A program made the position numbers and the translations under genes. DNA of 8,925 nucleotides from Clostridia bacterium (GTDB taxonomy: Bacteria > Bacillota_A > Clostridia > Oscillospirales > Acutalibacteraceae): NCBI GenBank assembly GCA_017547865.1, contig JAFYOA010000128.1, forward strand, positions 1-8,925, read 5' to 3'. The first letter of the stretch is position 1. Every line of letters begins with the position of its first letter. A model generated the notes under the pieces. That model had not been told where the DNA came from. It saw nothing but the letters and a program-made list of their open reading frames with translations, and did no database searches. Positions 1 to 7,650 of the stretch are shown one piece after another.

Positions 1-989
1 CCAACGGCAGCCTCGTAATAATCGGCGATCTTCCGGTATTTTACCAGCAGGGCGGCATCTTTTTCCGGCAGGCCAAAGGTTTCGGTATAGCGCTTCTGCC
101 GTTCAAACGGCGATTCCGGCAGCTCACGGCAAATGCGCTCCACATCTTCCGGGGCAACGCGTATGCTCAGCAGGTCCGGTTCCGGGAAGAAACGATAGTC
201 GTCGGCATCTTCTTTGCTGCGCATGCTTTCGGTCATGTTTCTGTCCGGGTCATAGCGCAGGGTCTCCTGCACCACCGGGCGGCCGCTCTGCAGCAGGGCG
301 GTCTGCCGCTGCACTTCGTAGGCCATGGCTTTTTCCATAAAGGCAAAGGAGTTCATATTTTTTATCTCTGTGCGCGTGCCCAGAACATCGCTGCCTTTTG
401 GCCGCAGAGAAATATTCACATCGCACCGCAGAGATCCTTCCTGCATTTTGCAATCGGAAACACCGGCGTATTTCATCAGCAGCTGCAACTTTTCCAAGTA
501 TTCCCGGGCCTCGGCAATGCTGCGAAAATCCGGTTCGGTGACGATCTCGATGAGGGGCACGCCGCCCCGGTTGTAATCGATGAAAGTGCTGTCGTTTTCG
601 TGGATCAGCTTGCCGGCATCTTCTTCAATTTGAATGCGGTGAATACGGATGACCCGCCCGTTGGAAAGGGTGAGGTATCCGTTTCGGCAGATGGGCTCTT
701 CCAATTGCGAGATTTGGTAGGCTTTGGGAAGATCGGGGTAACTGTAGTTTTTGCGCACCATGCGGGAGGTTTCGGGGACTTCGCAGTGCAGGGCAAGCCC
801 GGCGCGCTGGGCGAATTCCACGACGTTGCGGTTGAGCCGGGGCAGTGCGCCCGGCAGACCGATACACACCGGGCAGCAGTGGGTGTTGGGGGCGCCGCCA
901 AAGGCTGTGGTGCAGCCGCAGAAAATTTTTGTAGCGGTGGAAAGCTCCACATGGGTCTCCAGACCGCAGATCAGCTCAAATTCTGTCAT
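1..989 (-). CDS. gatB: Asp/Glu-tRNA amidotransferase subunit B (partial, C-terminus off the left edge)
   Basis: GatB is the tRNA-binding and kinase subunit of GatCAB; it phosphorylates the mischarged Glu-tRNA(Gln) or Asp-tRNA(Asn) so that ammonia released by GatA can amidate it. The visible 329 residues begin MTEFELICGLETHVEL, where E11 and H13 match the metal/ATP-site residues of the family GLEVHVEL motif. A zinc-ribbon-like set follows (C24-G-C26, then C39-P-V-C42 before IGLPG), then YPDLPKAYQISQ, IEEDAGKLIHE and the NRGGVPLIEIVTEPD signature, and KNMNSFAFMEKA. The frame is open to the window edge; the family is usually about 475-480 aa, so the last third (helical and YqeY-like tail) lies outside. 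The start is set by AAGGAGG 7 nt upstream, which itself overlaps the gatA stop codon. It is the last visible gene of gatCAB and has no promoter of its own. Identification is secure. Confidence 0.97.
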   Translation of the reverse strand, partial: MTEFELICGLETHVELSTATKIFCGCTTAFGGAPNTHCCPVCIGLPGALPRLNRNVVEFAQRAGLALHCEVPETSRMVRKNYSYPDLPKAYQISQLEEPICRNGYLTLSNGRVIRIHRIQIEEDAGKLIHENDSTFIDYNRGGVPLIEIVTEPDFRSIAEAREYLEKLQLLMKYAGVSDCKMQEGSLRCDVNISLRPKGSDVLGTRTEIKNMNSFAFMEKAMAYEVQRQTALLQSGRPVVQETLRYDPDRNMTESMRSKEDADDYRFFPEPDLLSIRVAPEDVERICRELPESPFERQKRYTETFGLPEKDAALLVKYRKIADYYEAAV

Positions 990-996
990 GGGGGCA

Positions 997-1004
997 CCTC
1001 CTTA
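997..1004 (-). promoter_or_regulatory. gatB ribosome-binding site overlapping the gatA stop codon
   Basis: On the minus strand the gatA stop and the gatB Shine-Dalgarno are fused as TAAGGAGG, with 7 nt between the last G and the gatB ATG at 989. A ribosome terminating on gatA therefore sits on the gatB initiation signal, which suggests coupled translation and matched subunit amounts (inference). Confidence 0.85.
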
Positions 1005-2450
1005 CAGCCGCACGCCGAAGGGCGTACCAAGAGAAAGCCCGGCGGCCTGTTCAAAGGCATGGGCGGCATTTAAAAGTTTGGCTTCTTTAAAGGGGGCGGC
1101 GATGAGTTGGAGACCGATGGGCAGCCCGCCGGCGGTAACCCCGCAGGGCAGAGAAATGCCCGGCAGCCCGGCAATGTTCACCGGTACGGTGCAGATATCG
1201 GTGCGGTAAATTTCCACCGGGTCTTTGGGTGCGGCACCGGCAGCAAAAGCGGCGGTGGGCACCGTGGGGGCCAGCAGAACATCGTATTTTTCAAAAGCAG
1301 CGGTGTATTCGGCCAAAATTTTCTGCCGCAGAGCCTGGGCTTTTTTGTAGTAGGCATCGGCATACCCGGCGCTGAGCACATAGGTACCCAGCAAAATGCG
1401 GCGCTTCACTTCGTCACCAAAGCCTTCGCTGCGGTTTTTGCACATCGCTTCGTGCAGAGAAGCGCAGGTTTCGGCGGTGGTGTGGCCGTAGCGCAGGCCA
1501 TCGTACCGGCCGAGATTGGAACTGGCTTCGGCGCAGGCGAGAATATAATACACCGGCAGGGCTTCCTCCAGAGTGGGCAGGCTGCATTCGGTTACCTCCG
1601 CCCCCAAAGAACGGAAAAGCCCGGCGGCATTTTCAATGGCGGTGCGCACTTCGCCCCCGGCGCAGGCAAGGTATTCTTTCGGCAGGCCTACACGCAGGCC
1701 GCGTACACCTTTGCCCAGCGAGGAAAAAACAGGGGCTTTTTTTCCCCGGCAGGTGGCGTCGCGCGGGTCGGCAGAAGAAATGGCATCGAATACCAGCGCG
1801 GCATCCTCCACAGTGGCAGTGAGGGGGCCAATCTGATCCAGAGACGATGCGTGGGCAATGAGCCCGTACCGGGAAACGGCACCGTAGGTGGGCTTGAGCC
1901 CCACCACACCGCAAAATGCGGCGGGCTGGCGAATGGAACCGCCGGTATCGCTGCCCAAAGCAAAGGGGGAAAGACCCGCGGCAACGGCCGCAGCCGCGCC
2001 GGAAGAACTGCCACCCGCCACACGGGAACGATCGAAAGGATTCTTTGTTCCGCCGAAAAAGGAGGTTTCTCCGGAGGAACCCATGGCGAATTCATCCATA
2101 TTGGTTTTGCCCAGCAGCACGCAGCCCATGGCCTGCAGCTGTTCCCACACAGTGGCATTGTACACCGGGGTGTAGTTCCGCAGCATGCGGGAGGCACAGG
2201 TGGTGCGCACGCCGCGGGTAGAGATATTATCTTTCAAAGAGAACGGAATGCCGTCCAGTGCGCCCAGCGCTTCGCCCCGGGCAAAGCGGGCATCGGCGGC
2301 ATCTGCCGCAGCCAGGGCCTGTTCCGGGCACAGGGTAATGTAGGCGTTCAGTTTGCCGTTGTCCCGCTCGATGGCATCCAGATAAAGCCGGGTCAGTTCC
2401 CGTGAGGAAAGCTTTTTTTCATTTAACAGGCGGTGCAGTTTGACGATCAT
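1002..2450 (-). CDS. gatA: Asp/Glu-tRNA amidotransferase subunit A (amidase)
   Basis: GatA is the glutaminase/amidase subunit of GatCAB; it hydrolyses glutamine and passes ammonia to GatB. The 482-aa product is full length for the family. The amidase-signature Ser-cisSer-Lys triad is visible: K73 in PFSLKDN, S148 in AGGSSSGAA and S172 in GSDTGGSIRQPA. These lie at the same spacing as K79, S154 and S178 of the Staphylococcus enzyme. GLKPTYGAVSRYGL and the C-terminal NIAGLPGISLPCG also match. The frame is open further upstream to 2615, but the start MIVKLHRLL at 2450 is chosen because it forms an ATGA overlap with the gatC stop and the upstream extension translates the gatC coding region out of frame. 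No separate promoter is seen. Function is certain at family level; whether the enzyme serves Gln, Asn or both depends on synthetases outside the window. Confidence 0.98.
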   Translation of the reverse strand: MIVKLHRLLNEKKLSSRELTRLYLDAIERDNGKLNAYITLCPEQALAAADAADARFARGEALGALDGIPFSLKDNISTRGVRTTCASRMLRNYTPVYNATVWEQLQAMGCVLLGKTNMDEFAMGSSGETSFFGGTKNPFDRSRVAGGSSSGAAAAVAAGLSPFALGSDTGGSIRQPAAFCGVVGLKPTYGAVSRYGLIAHASSLDQIGPLTATVEDAALVFDAISSADPRDATCRGKKAPVFSSLGKGVRGLRVGLPKEYLACAGGEVRTAIENAAGLFRSLGAEVTECSLPTLEEALPVYYILACAEASSNLGRYDGLRYGHTTAETCASLHEAMCKNRSEGFGDEVKRRILLGTYVLSAGYADAYYKKAQALRQKILAEYTAAFEKYDVLLAPTVPTAAFAAGAAPKDPVEIYRTDICTVPVNIAGLPGISLPCGVTAGGLPIGLQLIAAPFKEAKLLNAAHAFEQAAGLSLGTPFGVRL

Positions 2451-2734
2451 TTTTCCGCACCCCGCTTTCCGGTGCAAAAATACCCATCGGTGGTGTTTTC
2501 GGCGTTCTGCAGAATCTCTTCCCGGGGGAGAGATGGCAGGACGGTATCTTCCCGCAAAGAGGAAAAATCTTCGGCGGGCAGAGTCTGCCCCTGCACGCCG
2601 GCATCGGCACGGCACACGGCGCCTGCAAAGGCCACCATACGTTCCATCTGTTCGGTCAGGGCGGGCATATCTTCGTCTTTTATTTCCAGTTTGGCAAGCT
2701 GCGCCAGCCTGCGGAGTTCTTCGGGTGTGATCAT
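2447..2734 (-). CDS. gatC: Asp/Glu-tRNA amidotransferase subunit C
   Basis: GatC is the small, non-catalytic clamp that wraps GatA and holds it to GatB. The 95-residue product matches the usual length (about 95-100 aa). It begins MITPEELRRLAQLAKLEI, the typical N-terminal helix, and ends with the family pattern LREDTV, then SLPREEILQNA, then DGYF. The frame is open upstream to 2845, but that extension would cover the promoter. The chosen ATG at 2734 has AAGGAAGA about 8 nt before it and the family N-terminus follows at once. The TGA stop overlaps the gatA ATG (ATGA), so gatC-gatA translation is probably coupled. It is the first gene of the operon, with a promoter at 2817-2845 and a leader of roughly 75 nt. 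Confidence 0.95.
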   Translation of the reverse strand: MITPEELRRLAQLAKLEIKDEDMPALTEQMERMVAFAGAVCRADAGVQGQTLPAEDFSSLREDTVLPSLPREEILQNAENTTDGYFCTGKRGAEK

Positions 2735-2772
2735 AGCGAGTCTTCCTTGGTTTTTTATGTAAAAATCGTTTA

Positions 2773-2792
2773 TTTTGGAAATATTCCCAAAA
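2773..2792. promoter_or_regulatory. 20-bp operator-like palindrome between gatC and glpK
   Basis: The sequence TTTTGGAAATATTCCCAAAA is symmetric at 18 of 20 positions (the one mismatched pair is A2779 against C2786). It lies just upstream of the candidate glpK -35 box and within the predicted gatC leader. Its core TGGAAATATTCC recurs almost exactly at 2832-2843. A dimeric transcription factor site is the natural reading, but the factor is not identified here. Confidence 0.5.
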
Positions 2793-2797
2793 ACTTC

Positions 2798-2826
2798 TTG
2801 CTGTTTTTTCAAGTTCATTGTATCAT
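2798..2826 (+). promoter_or_regulatory. Candidate sigma-A promoter of glpK
   Basis: TTGCTG (2798-2803) and TATCAT (2821-2826) are separated by 17 bp. The -10 matches consensus at 5 of 6 positions and the -35 at only 3 of 6, so this looks like a weak promoter that may need help or be tightly controlled. The expected transcription start near 2833 gives a leader of about 58 nt. The -10 overlaps the -10 of the opposing gatC promoter. Confidence 0.5.
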
Positions 2827-2845
2827 ATTCATGGAAACATTCCAA
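2817..2845 (-). promoter_or_regulatory. Sigma-A promoter of gatCAB
   Basis: Read on the minus strand, TTGGAA (2845-2840) and TACAAT (2822-2817) are 17 bp apart, and TGA immediately precedes the -10, giving an extended -10 element. The predicted start near 2810 leaves about 75 nt of leader before gatC. Its -35 lies inside the inverted repeat at 2832-2844 and its -10 overlaps that of the divergent glpK promoter. Confidence 0.7.
2832..2844. promoter_or_regulatory. Second operator-like inverted repeat (TGGAA-ACA-TTCCA)
   Basis: TGGAA and TTCCA arms form a perfect 5-bp inverted repeat around a 3-bp centre. It differs from the core of the 2773-2792 palindrome at only two of 13 positions, and the two centres are 56 bp apart. 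It covers most of the gatC -35 box and the predicted glpK transcription start, a position where a bound protein would block both promoters (inference). Confidence 0.5.
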
Positions 2846-2890
2846 GAAATTTTATCGATTCGAAGGAAGTTTATAGTGGAGGTACGTTGT

Positions 2891-4390
<1,500 letters not shown>

Positions 4391-4432
4391 GCCTTATTTG
4401 ACAGGCTGAAAGATGGAAAGGGAGATGAAGCT

Positions 4433-4825
4433 ATGAGCGGAATGGGCATGTTCGCTGTTCACGGCATACTGATGCTGGTGATGATGGCATTTTCGTTTAT
4501 TGTGTTTGCGGTGGTGCTGGGCATCATTATTTTCACCCTGGTACGCGGTGTAAAACGTGAACGGCAGAACGACCGCTCACCCCGGCTTTCCGTGCCCGCG
4601 ACAATGGTTGCCAAGCGCACCGATGTATCGTCTCGTATGCATAGCCACAGTCACCACTACGGCGCCGGCAGAACCTATACCACCTACTATTCTACCTTCC
4701 AGGTGGAAAGTGGCGACCGGATGGAATTTCAGCTGACCGGTGAAGAGTACGGCTGGCTGGTGGAAGGCGACCGCGGTACACTGCATTTTCAGGGCACCCG
4801 CTTCCTTGGTTTTGAAAGGGACTGA
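4433..4825 (+). CDS. DUF2500 family membrane protein
   Basis: This 130-residue product matches the DUF2500 family as I know it; no molecular function is established. Residues about 8-37 form one hydrophobic membrane segment, followed by a basic RGVKRER stretch, so by the positive-inside rule the C-terminal part probably faces the cytoplasm. The soluble part carries the family hallmarks: RLSVPATMVAKRTDVS (51-66), a histidine cluster (H70, H72, H74, H75), TTYYSTFQVESGDRMEF (83-99), then a small beta-rich tail ending FQGTRFLGFERD. An AGGGAG site lies about 8 nt before the ATG. It follows glpK by 42 bp with no terminator between, so the two probably share a transcript. The histidine cluster could bind a metal, but that is inference. 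Confidence 0.85.
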   Translation: MSGMGMFAVHGILMLVMMAFSFIVFAVVLGIIIFTLVRGVKRERQNDRSPRLSVPATMVAKRTDVSSRMHSHSHHYGAGRTYTTYYSTFQVESGDRMEFQLTGEEYGWLVEGDRGTLHFQGTRFLGFERD

Positions 4826-4842
4826 AACCAAACATACACATG

Positions 4843-4879
4843 CACCTCTTGTCATAGAATGTGGCAGGAGGTGTTTTTT
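4843..4879 (+). terminator. Terminator-like hairpin that embeds the ribosome-binding site of the next gene
   Basis: CACCTCTTGTCA (4843-4854) pairs with TGGCAGGAGGTG (4862-4873) along all 12 positions in RNA, two of them G-U, around a 7-nt loop. Six T follow (4874-4879) and then the ATG of the carboxypeptidase gene. Shape and T-run are those of an intrinsic terminator for glpK-DUF2500. The 3' arm contains AGGAGG (4866-4871), the only good Shine-Dalgarno of the following gene, so a read-through RNA would hide it. Confidence 0.65.
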
Positions 4880-6019
4880 ATGATGAAAAAATTTTTTCGA
4901 CGGGGGATGGCGCTGCTGTGTGCCGGGCTGCTGGCTGTTTCTTCGCTGCCTGCCCTGGCGCTGGAGGCGGAGGAAGTGACTGCCCCGGCGGCAGTGCTGA
5001 TGGATGCGGCCACGGGCACGGTGCTGTTTGAAAAGAACCCCCACGAACAGCGGGCCTGTGCTTCTGTTACAAAAGTAATGACCCTGCTGCTGGTGTTTGA
5101 AGCTTTGGACAGCGGGAAGATTGCCCTGACGGACGAAGTGACCGCCAGCGCCCACGCAGCGGGGATGGGCGGTTCGGACATCTGGCTGGAAACCGGGGAA
5201 GTGATGACCGTGGATGAGCTGATTCGCGCCACGGTGATTATGAGCGCCAACGATGCCGCCGTGGCTTTGGCGGAATATGTGAGCGGCACGGAGGATGACT
5301 TTGTGCGGGCTATGAACGAAAAAGCCGCCGCTTTGGGGATGAACGATACCACCTTTAAAAACCCCAACGGGTTGGATGAGGACGGCCACCTGACCAGCGC
5401 CTATGATGTAGCCCTGATGAGCCGGGAACTGCTGACCCACAAGGGGATTTTCGACTACACCACCCGGTGGATCGATTACCTGCGGGATAATAAAACCCAG
5501 CTGGTGAACACCAATAAGCTGATCAAAACCTACCCGGGCATTACCGGGCTGAAGACGGGCACCACCGGGGCTGCCGGCAGCTGCATTTCCGCCACCGCCG
5601 AGCGGGATGGGCTTTCGCTGATTGCCGTAGTGTTGGGGGCTTCTTCCACCGAGGAGCGGTTTGGTGCGGCCGCGAAGCTTTTGGACTATGGCTTTGCGAA
5701 CTTTGCGGCAGCGGTGCCCACCCTGCCGGAACTGACCGCCGTGCCCGTGACCGGCGGCATGAGCCAATGGGTACAACTGACCACTGGGGAACCGGGAACG
5801 TACATTGTAAAAAAGGGGAGTGCGGGCATCGTTTCTGTTCCGGTACTTCCGGAAACGCTGAAAGCACCGGTGCGGCCGGGGGATGAAGTGGGGAAGATCG
5901 AGTTCTATAACGGCGAAACACTGCTGGGAACACAGCCGGTGTTTGCCGCAGAAGGAGCCGATGCCATTACACTGGGGGCGGTGTTCCGTCTTCTGCTGGC
6001 CTGTTTGTGCCGGGTGTAA
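4880..6019 (+). CDS. D-alanyl-D-alanine carboxypeptidase (peptidase S11, low-molecular-mass PBP)
   Basis: The protein removes the terminal D-alanine from peptidoglycan pentapeptides outside the membrane, limiting cross-linking; this family binds penicillin. The 379-residue product opens with a signal peptide: MMKKFFRR, a hydrophobic stretch to about residue 23, and a likely cut after PALA (27/28). The three active-site motifs are present in order and spacing: S62-V-T-K65, S122-A-N124 and K225-T-G-T228. A C-terminal beta-rich PBP5-C-like domain covers about 275-355, and the tail AITLGAVFRLLLACLCRV is a plausible amphipathic membrane anchor. The start at 4880 has AGGAGG 8 nt upstream; an in-frame frame extension to 4859 would start inside the hairpin loop. 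It resembles DacF/DacA-type enzymes, but I cannot choose a symbol. No convincing promoter precedes it, and its ribosome-binding site lies in the hairpin at 4843-4873. Confidence 0.95.
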   Translation: MMKKFFRRGMALLCAGLLAVSSLPALALEAEEVTAPAAVLMDAATGTVLFEKNPHEQRACASVTKVMTLLLVFEALDSGKIALTDEVTASAHAAGMGGSDIWLETGEVMTVDELIRATVIMSANDAAVALAEYVSGTEDDFVRAMNEKAAALGMNDTTFKNPNGLDEDGHLTSAYDVALMSRELLTHKGIFDYTTRWIDYLRDNKTQLVNTNKLIKTYPGITGLKTGTTGAAGSCISATAERDGLSLIAVVLGASSTEERFGAAAKLLDYGFANFAAAVPTLPELTAVPVTGGMSQWVQLTTGEPGTYIVKKGSAGIVSVPVLPETLKAPVRPGDEVGKIEFYNGETLLGTQPVFAAEGADAITLGAVFRLLLACLCRV

Positions 6020-6045
6020 ATGCGGCGAAAACGTCATTTTTTTAG

Positions 6046-6077
6046 CAAAAAACTGGCTTTTTTGATGCGGAAGCCGG
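6046..6077. other. Overlapping weak hairpins after the carboxypeptidase gene
   Basis: Two mutually exclusive structures overlap here. One is C-A6 (6046-6052) pairing T6-G (6058-6064) around CTGGC. The other is CTGGCTT (6053-6059) pairing AAGCCGG (6071-6077), including one G-U, around 11 nt. On the plus strand neither is a GC-rich stem followed by a T-run. On the minus strand the second stem is followed by TTTTTT, which is terminator-like, but no minus-strand gene is near. This is the best candidate for a 3' end of the carboxypeptidase transcript, with low certainty. Confidence 0.3.
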
Positions 6078-6092
6078 GAATTATCCCCTTGA

Positions 6093-6102
6093 TTTGCGCA
6101 AA
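6093..6102. promoter_or_regulatory. Perfect 10-bp palindrome TTTGCGCAAA upstream of the pgi promoter
   Basis: The palindrome is perfect over 10 bp and starts 45 bp before the pgi -35 box. It could be an operator half-site arrangement or chance; no family of regulator is recognised. The rest of the 6020-6137 spacer is AT-rich and holds nothing else I can support. Confidence 0.2.
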
Positions 6103-6137
6103 GTGAAAATGTTTATAAAAAAATCACGATTATTTTA

Positions 6138-6166
6138 TTGAAATCGGCCTCTTTTTATTGTATAAT
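6138..6166 (+). promoter_or_regulatory. Sigma-A promoter of pgi
   Basis: TTGAAA (6138-6143) and a perfect TATAAT (6161-6166) are 17 bp apart. The predicted start near 6173 gives a leader of about 74 nt to the pgi ATG. A run of A lies upstream (6115-6123) and could help recruit polymerase. Confidence 0.85.
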
Positions 6167-6181
6167 GACTACACAGGAAAA

Positions 6182-6218
6182 TACCCCTTTCGGCAGAGTT
6201 CGTTCTGCCGGTTGGGTA
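6182..6218 (+). other. Structured 5' leader hairpin of pgi mRNA
   Basis: CGGCAGAG (6191-6198) pairs TTCTGCCG (6203-6210) over 8 positions (one G-U at the top) capped by a TTCG tetraloop. Outside an internal loop, TACCC (6182-6186) pairs GGGTA (6214-6218). The whole element starts about 9 nt after the predicted transcription start and ends 14 nt before the Shine-Dalgarno. No T-run follows, so it is not an intrinsic terminator; a 5' stabilising stem or a regulator target is more likely (inference). Confidence 0.6.
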
Positions 6219-6246
6219 CAATATTAACAGGGAAAGGATTTTGATA

Positions 6247-7590
6247 ATGTCTATTCGGCTGGAAACATCCTATCTTAATGGTTTTGTCCGTCCGCAGGAA
6301 TATCCGGCGCTGGCGCCGCAGGTAAAGCTTGCGCACGAAACGCTGCACGCCGGCACCGGTTTGGGAAATGACTTCCTGGGCTGGATCGAATTGCCGACGA
6401 ACTACGATAAAGAAGAGTTCGCCCGCATTAAGGCTGCTGCAGAAAAGATCAAGAAAGACACCGATGTGTTTGTTGTCATCGGCATCGGCGGCTCCTATCT
6501 GGGTGCCCGTGCTGCCATCGAATTCCTGCGTTCCGAGAACTACAATTCTCTGAAGAAGGATACCCCGGACATTTACTTTGCCGGTAACTCCATCAGCTCC
6601 ACCGCTCTGGCTGAGCTGCTGGCCATTTGCGAAGGCAAAGATGTGTCCATCAATATGATCTCCAAGTCCGGTACCACCACGGAGCCCGCCATTGCGTTCC
6701 GTGTATTCCGCGAACTGCTGGAGAAAAAGTACGGCAAGGAAGGCGCCCGCGAGCGCATTTACTGCACCACCGATAAGGCCCGCGGCACACTGAAGGCCCT
6801 GGCCGACCGTGAAGGCTACGAGACCTTTGTGGTGCCGGATGATGTAGGCGGCCGTTTCTCCGTTCTCACCGCTGTGGGTCTGCTGCCCATCGCTGTCAGC
6901 GGCGCCGATATCGACGCTCTGATGGGCGGTGCTCAGGCTGCACAGGCTGAGTACATGGAGACCGACCTGGAAAAGAACGCCTGCTACAAGTACGCTGCCA
7001 TTCGCAACATGCTGTACCGCAAGGGCAAGGGCATGGAAGTGATGGTGAGCTACGAGCCCTGCTACACCATGATGAACGAGTGGTGGAAGCAGCTGTATGG
7101 CGAAAGCGAAGGCAAGGACAACAAGGGTCTGTTCCCGGCTTCCGTTATCTTCTCCACCGACCTGCACTCTCTGGGTCAGTTTATTCAGGATGGTTCCCGC
7201 ACCATGTTCGAGACCGTGGTCCTCTTCGATAAGCCGAAGTATGAGATCACCATGGGCAATGACCCCGAAAACGTGGACGGTCTGAACTTCCTGGAAGGCA
7301 AGACCATGGCTTACATCAACGAGAAGGCCTTTGAAGGCACCGTGCTGGCCCACAACGACGGCGGCGTGCCGAACATTGTGGTTCGTGTCCCGGATTTCTC
7401 CGAAGATTCTCTGGGCCGTCTCATTTATTTCTTCGAAAAGGCCTGCGCCATCTCCGGTTATCTGCTGGGTGTCAACCCCTTCGACCAGCCCGGCGTGGAA
7501 AGCTACAAGAAGAATATGTTCGCCCTGCTGGGTAAGCCCGGCTACGAAGATGCCAAGGCTGCTCTCGAAGCCCGCATCCACAAAGACTGA
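6247..7590 (+). CDS. pgi: Glucose-6-phosphate isomerase
   Basis: The enzyme interconverts glucose 6-phosphate and fructose 6-phosphate in the cytoplasm, the second step of glycolysis and a branch point to the pentose phosphate and cell-wall sugar pathways. The 447 residues fit the short Firmicutes-type Pgi (about 450 aa), not the 550-aa enterobacterial form. Visible motifs are [11 protein letters not shown] (79-89), the phosphate-binding SKSGTTTE (139-146) and signature 1 [12 protein letters not shown] with R203. YGESEGKD supplies the catalytic glutamate region (286-288), H307 lies in DLHSLGQ, and signature 2 ends [15 protein letters not shown] with K421. The ATG at 6247 is preferred over the in-frame TTG at 6241 because AAAGGA at 6233-6238 sits 8 nt before the ATG. 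Codon use is strongly biased toward GGC/GGT, CGT/CGC and AAG, as in highly expressed genes. It shares a transcript with the P-loop gene 60 bp downstream. Confidence 0.98.
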   Translation: MSIRLETSYLNGFVRPQEYPALAPQVKLAHETLHAGTGLGNDFLGWIELPTNYDKEEFARIKAAAEKIKKDTDVFVVIGIGGSYLGARAAIEFLRSENYNSLKKDTPDIYFAGNSISSTALAELLAICEGKDVSINMISKSGTTTEPAIAFRVFRELLEKKYGKEGARERIYCTTDKARGTLKALADREGYETFVVPDDVGGRFSVLTAVGLLPIAVSGADIDALMGGAQAAQAEYMETDLEKNACYKYAAIRNMLYRKGKGMEVMVSYEPCYTMMNEWWKQLYGESEGKDNKGLFPASVIFSTDLHSLGQFIQDGSRTMFETVVLFDKPKYEITMGNDPENVDGLNFLEGKTMAYINEKAFEGTVLAHNDGGVPNIVVRVPDFSEDSLGRLIYFFEKACAISGYLLGVNPFDQPGVESYKKNMFALLGKPGYEDAKAALEARIHKD

Positions 7591-7602
7591 TTTTGTATTT
7601 TA

Positions 7603-7622
7603 ACAGCGGCCCCGCCCGCTGT
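7603..7622 (+). other. Intercistronic hairpin between pgi and the P-loop gene
   Basis: ACAGCGG (7603-7609) pairs perfectly with CCGCTGT (7616-7622) around CCCCGC. The stem is followed by GCAAAATAAAA, not by T, so it should not terminate transcription on this strand. It may protect the 3' end of a processed pgi message or mark a cleavage site (inference). Confidence 0.5.
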
Positions 7623-7650
7623 GCAAAATAAAATTACGGAGGAAACAATT

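Noticed and set aside
1107..2405. Long plus-strand open frame of 432 codons opposite gatA
   Set aside because: The minus strand encodes an intact GatA with all catalytic residues. The antisense product is Gly/His/Gln-rich with no recognisable domain, as expected when the complement of a GC-biased gene stays open.
2735..2810. T-box or other riboswitch in the gatCAB leader
   Set aside because: The leader is only about 75 nt, with no T-box bulge sequence and no terminator stem; only the palindrome at 2773-2792 stands out.
2747..2890. Upstream in-frame extension of glpK, including an ATG at 2831
   Set aside because: It runs through the promoter region, has no Shine-Dalgarno, and 2831 lies at or before the predicted transcription start. 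The GGAGG-preceded ATG at 2891 gives the family N-terminus.
4398..4403. TTGACA between glpK and DUF2500
   Set aside because: No -10 lies at 16-18 bp (the region reads GGAGAT), so a separate DUF2500 promoter is not supported.
4577..6037. Long minus-strand open frame of 486 codons across DUF2500 and the carboxypeptidase gene
   Set aside because: It spans two real genes and a terminator-like stem, has no recognisable domain and no supporting promoter.
6260..6270. TGGAAACATCC near the start of pgi, resembling the glpK operator repeats
   Set aside because: It lacks one base of the right arm, losing the dyad spacing, and lies inside coding sequence for Leu-Glu-Thr-Ser; probably chance.
6169..7581. 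Long minus-strand open frame of 470 codons opposite pgi
   Set aside because: Shadow of pgi; no domain and strongly biased forward-strand codons explain the openness.
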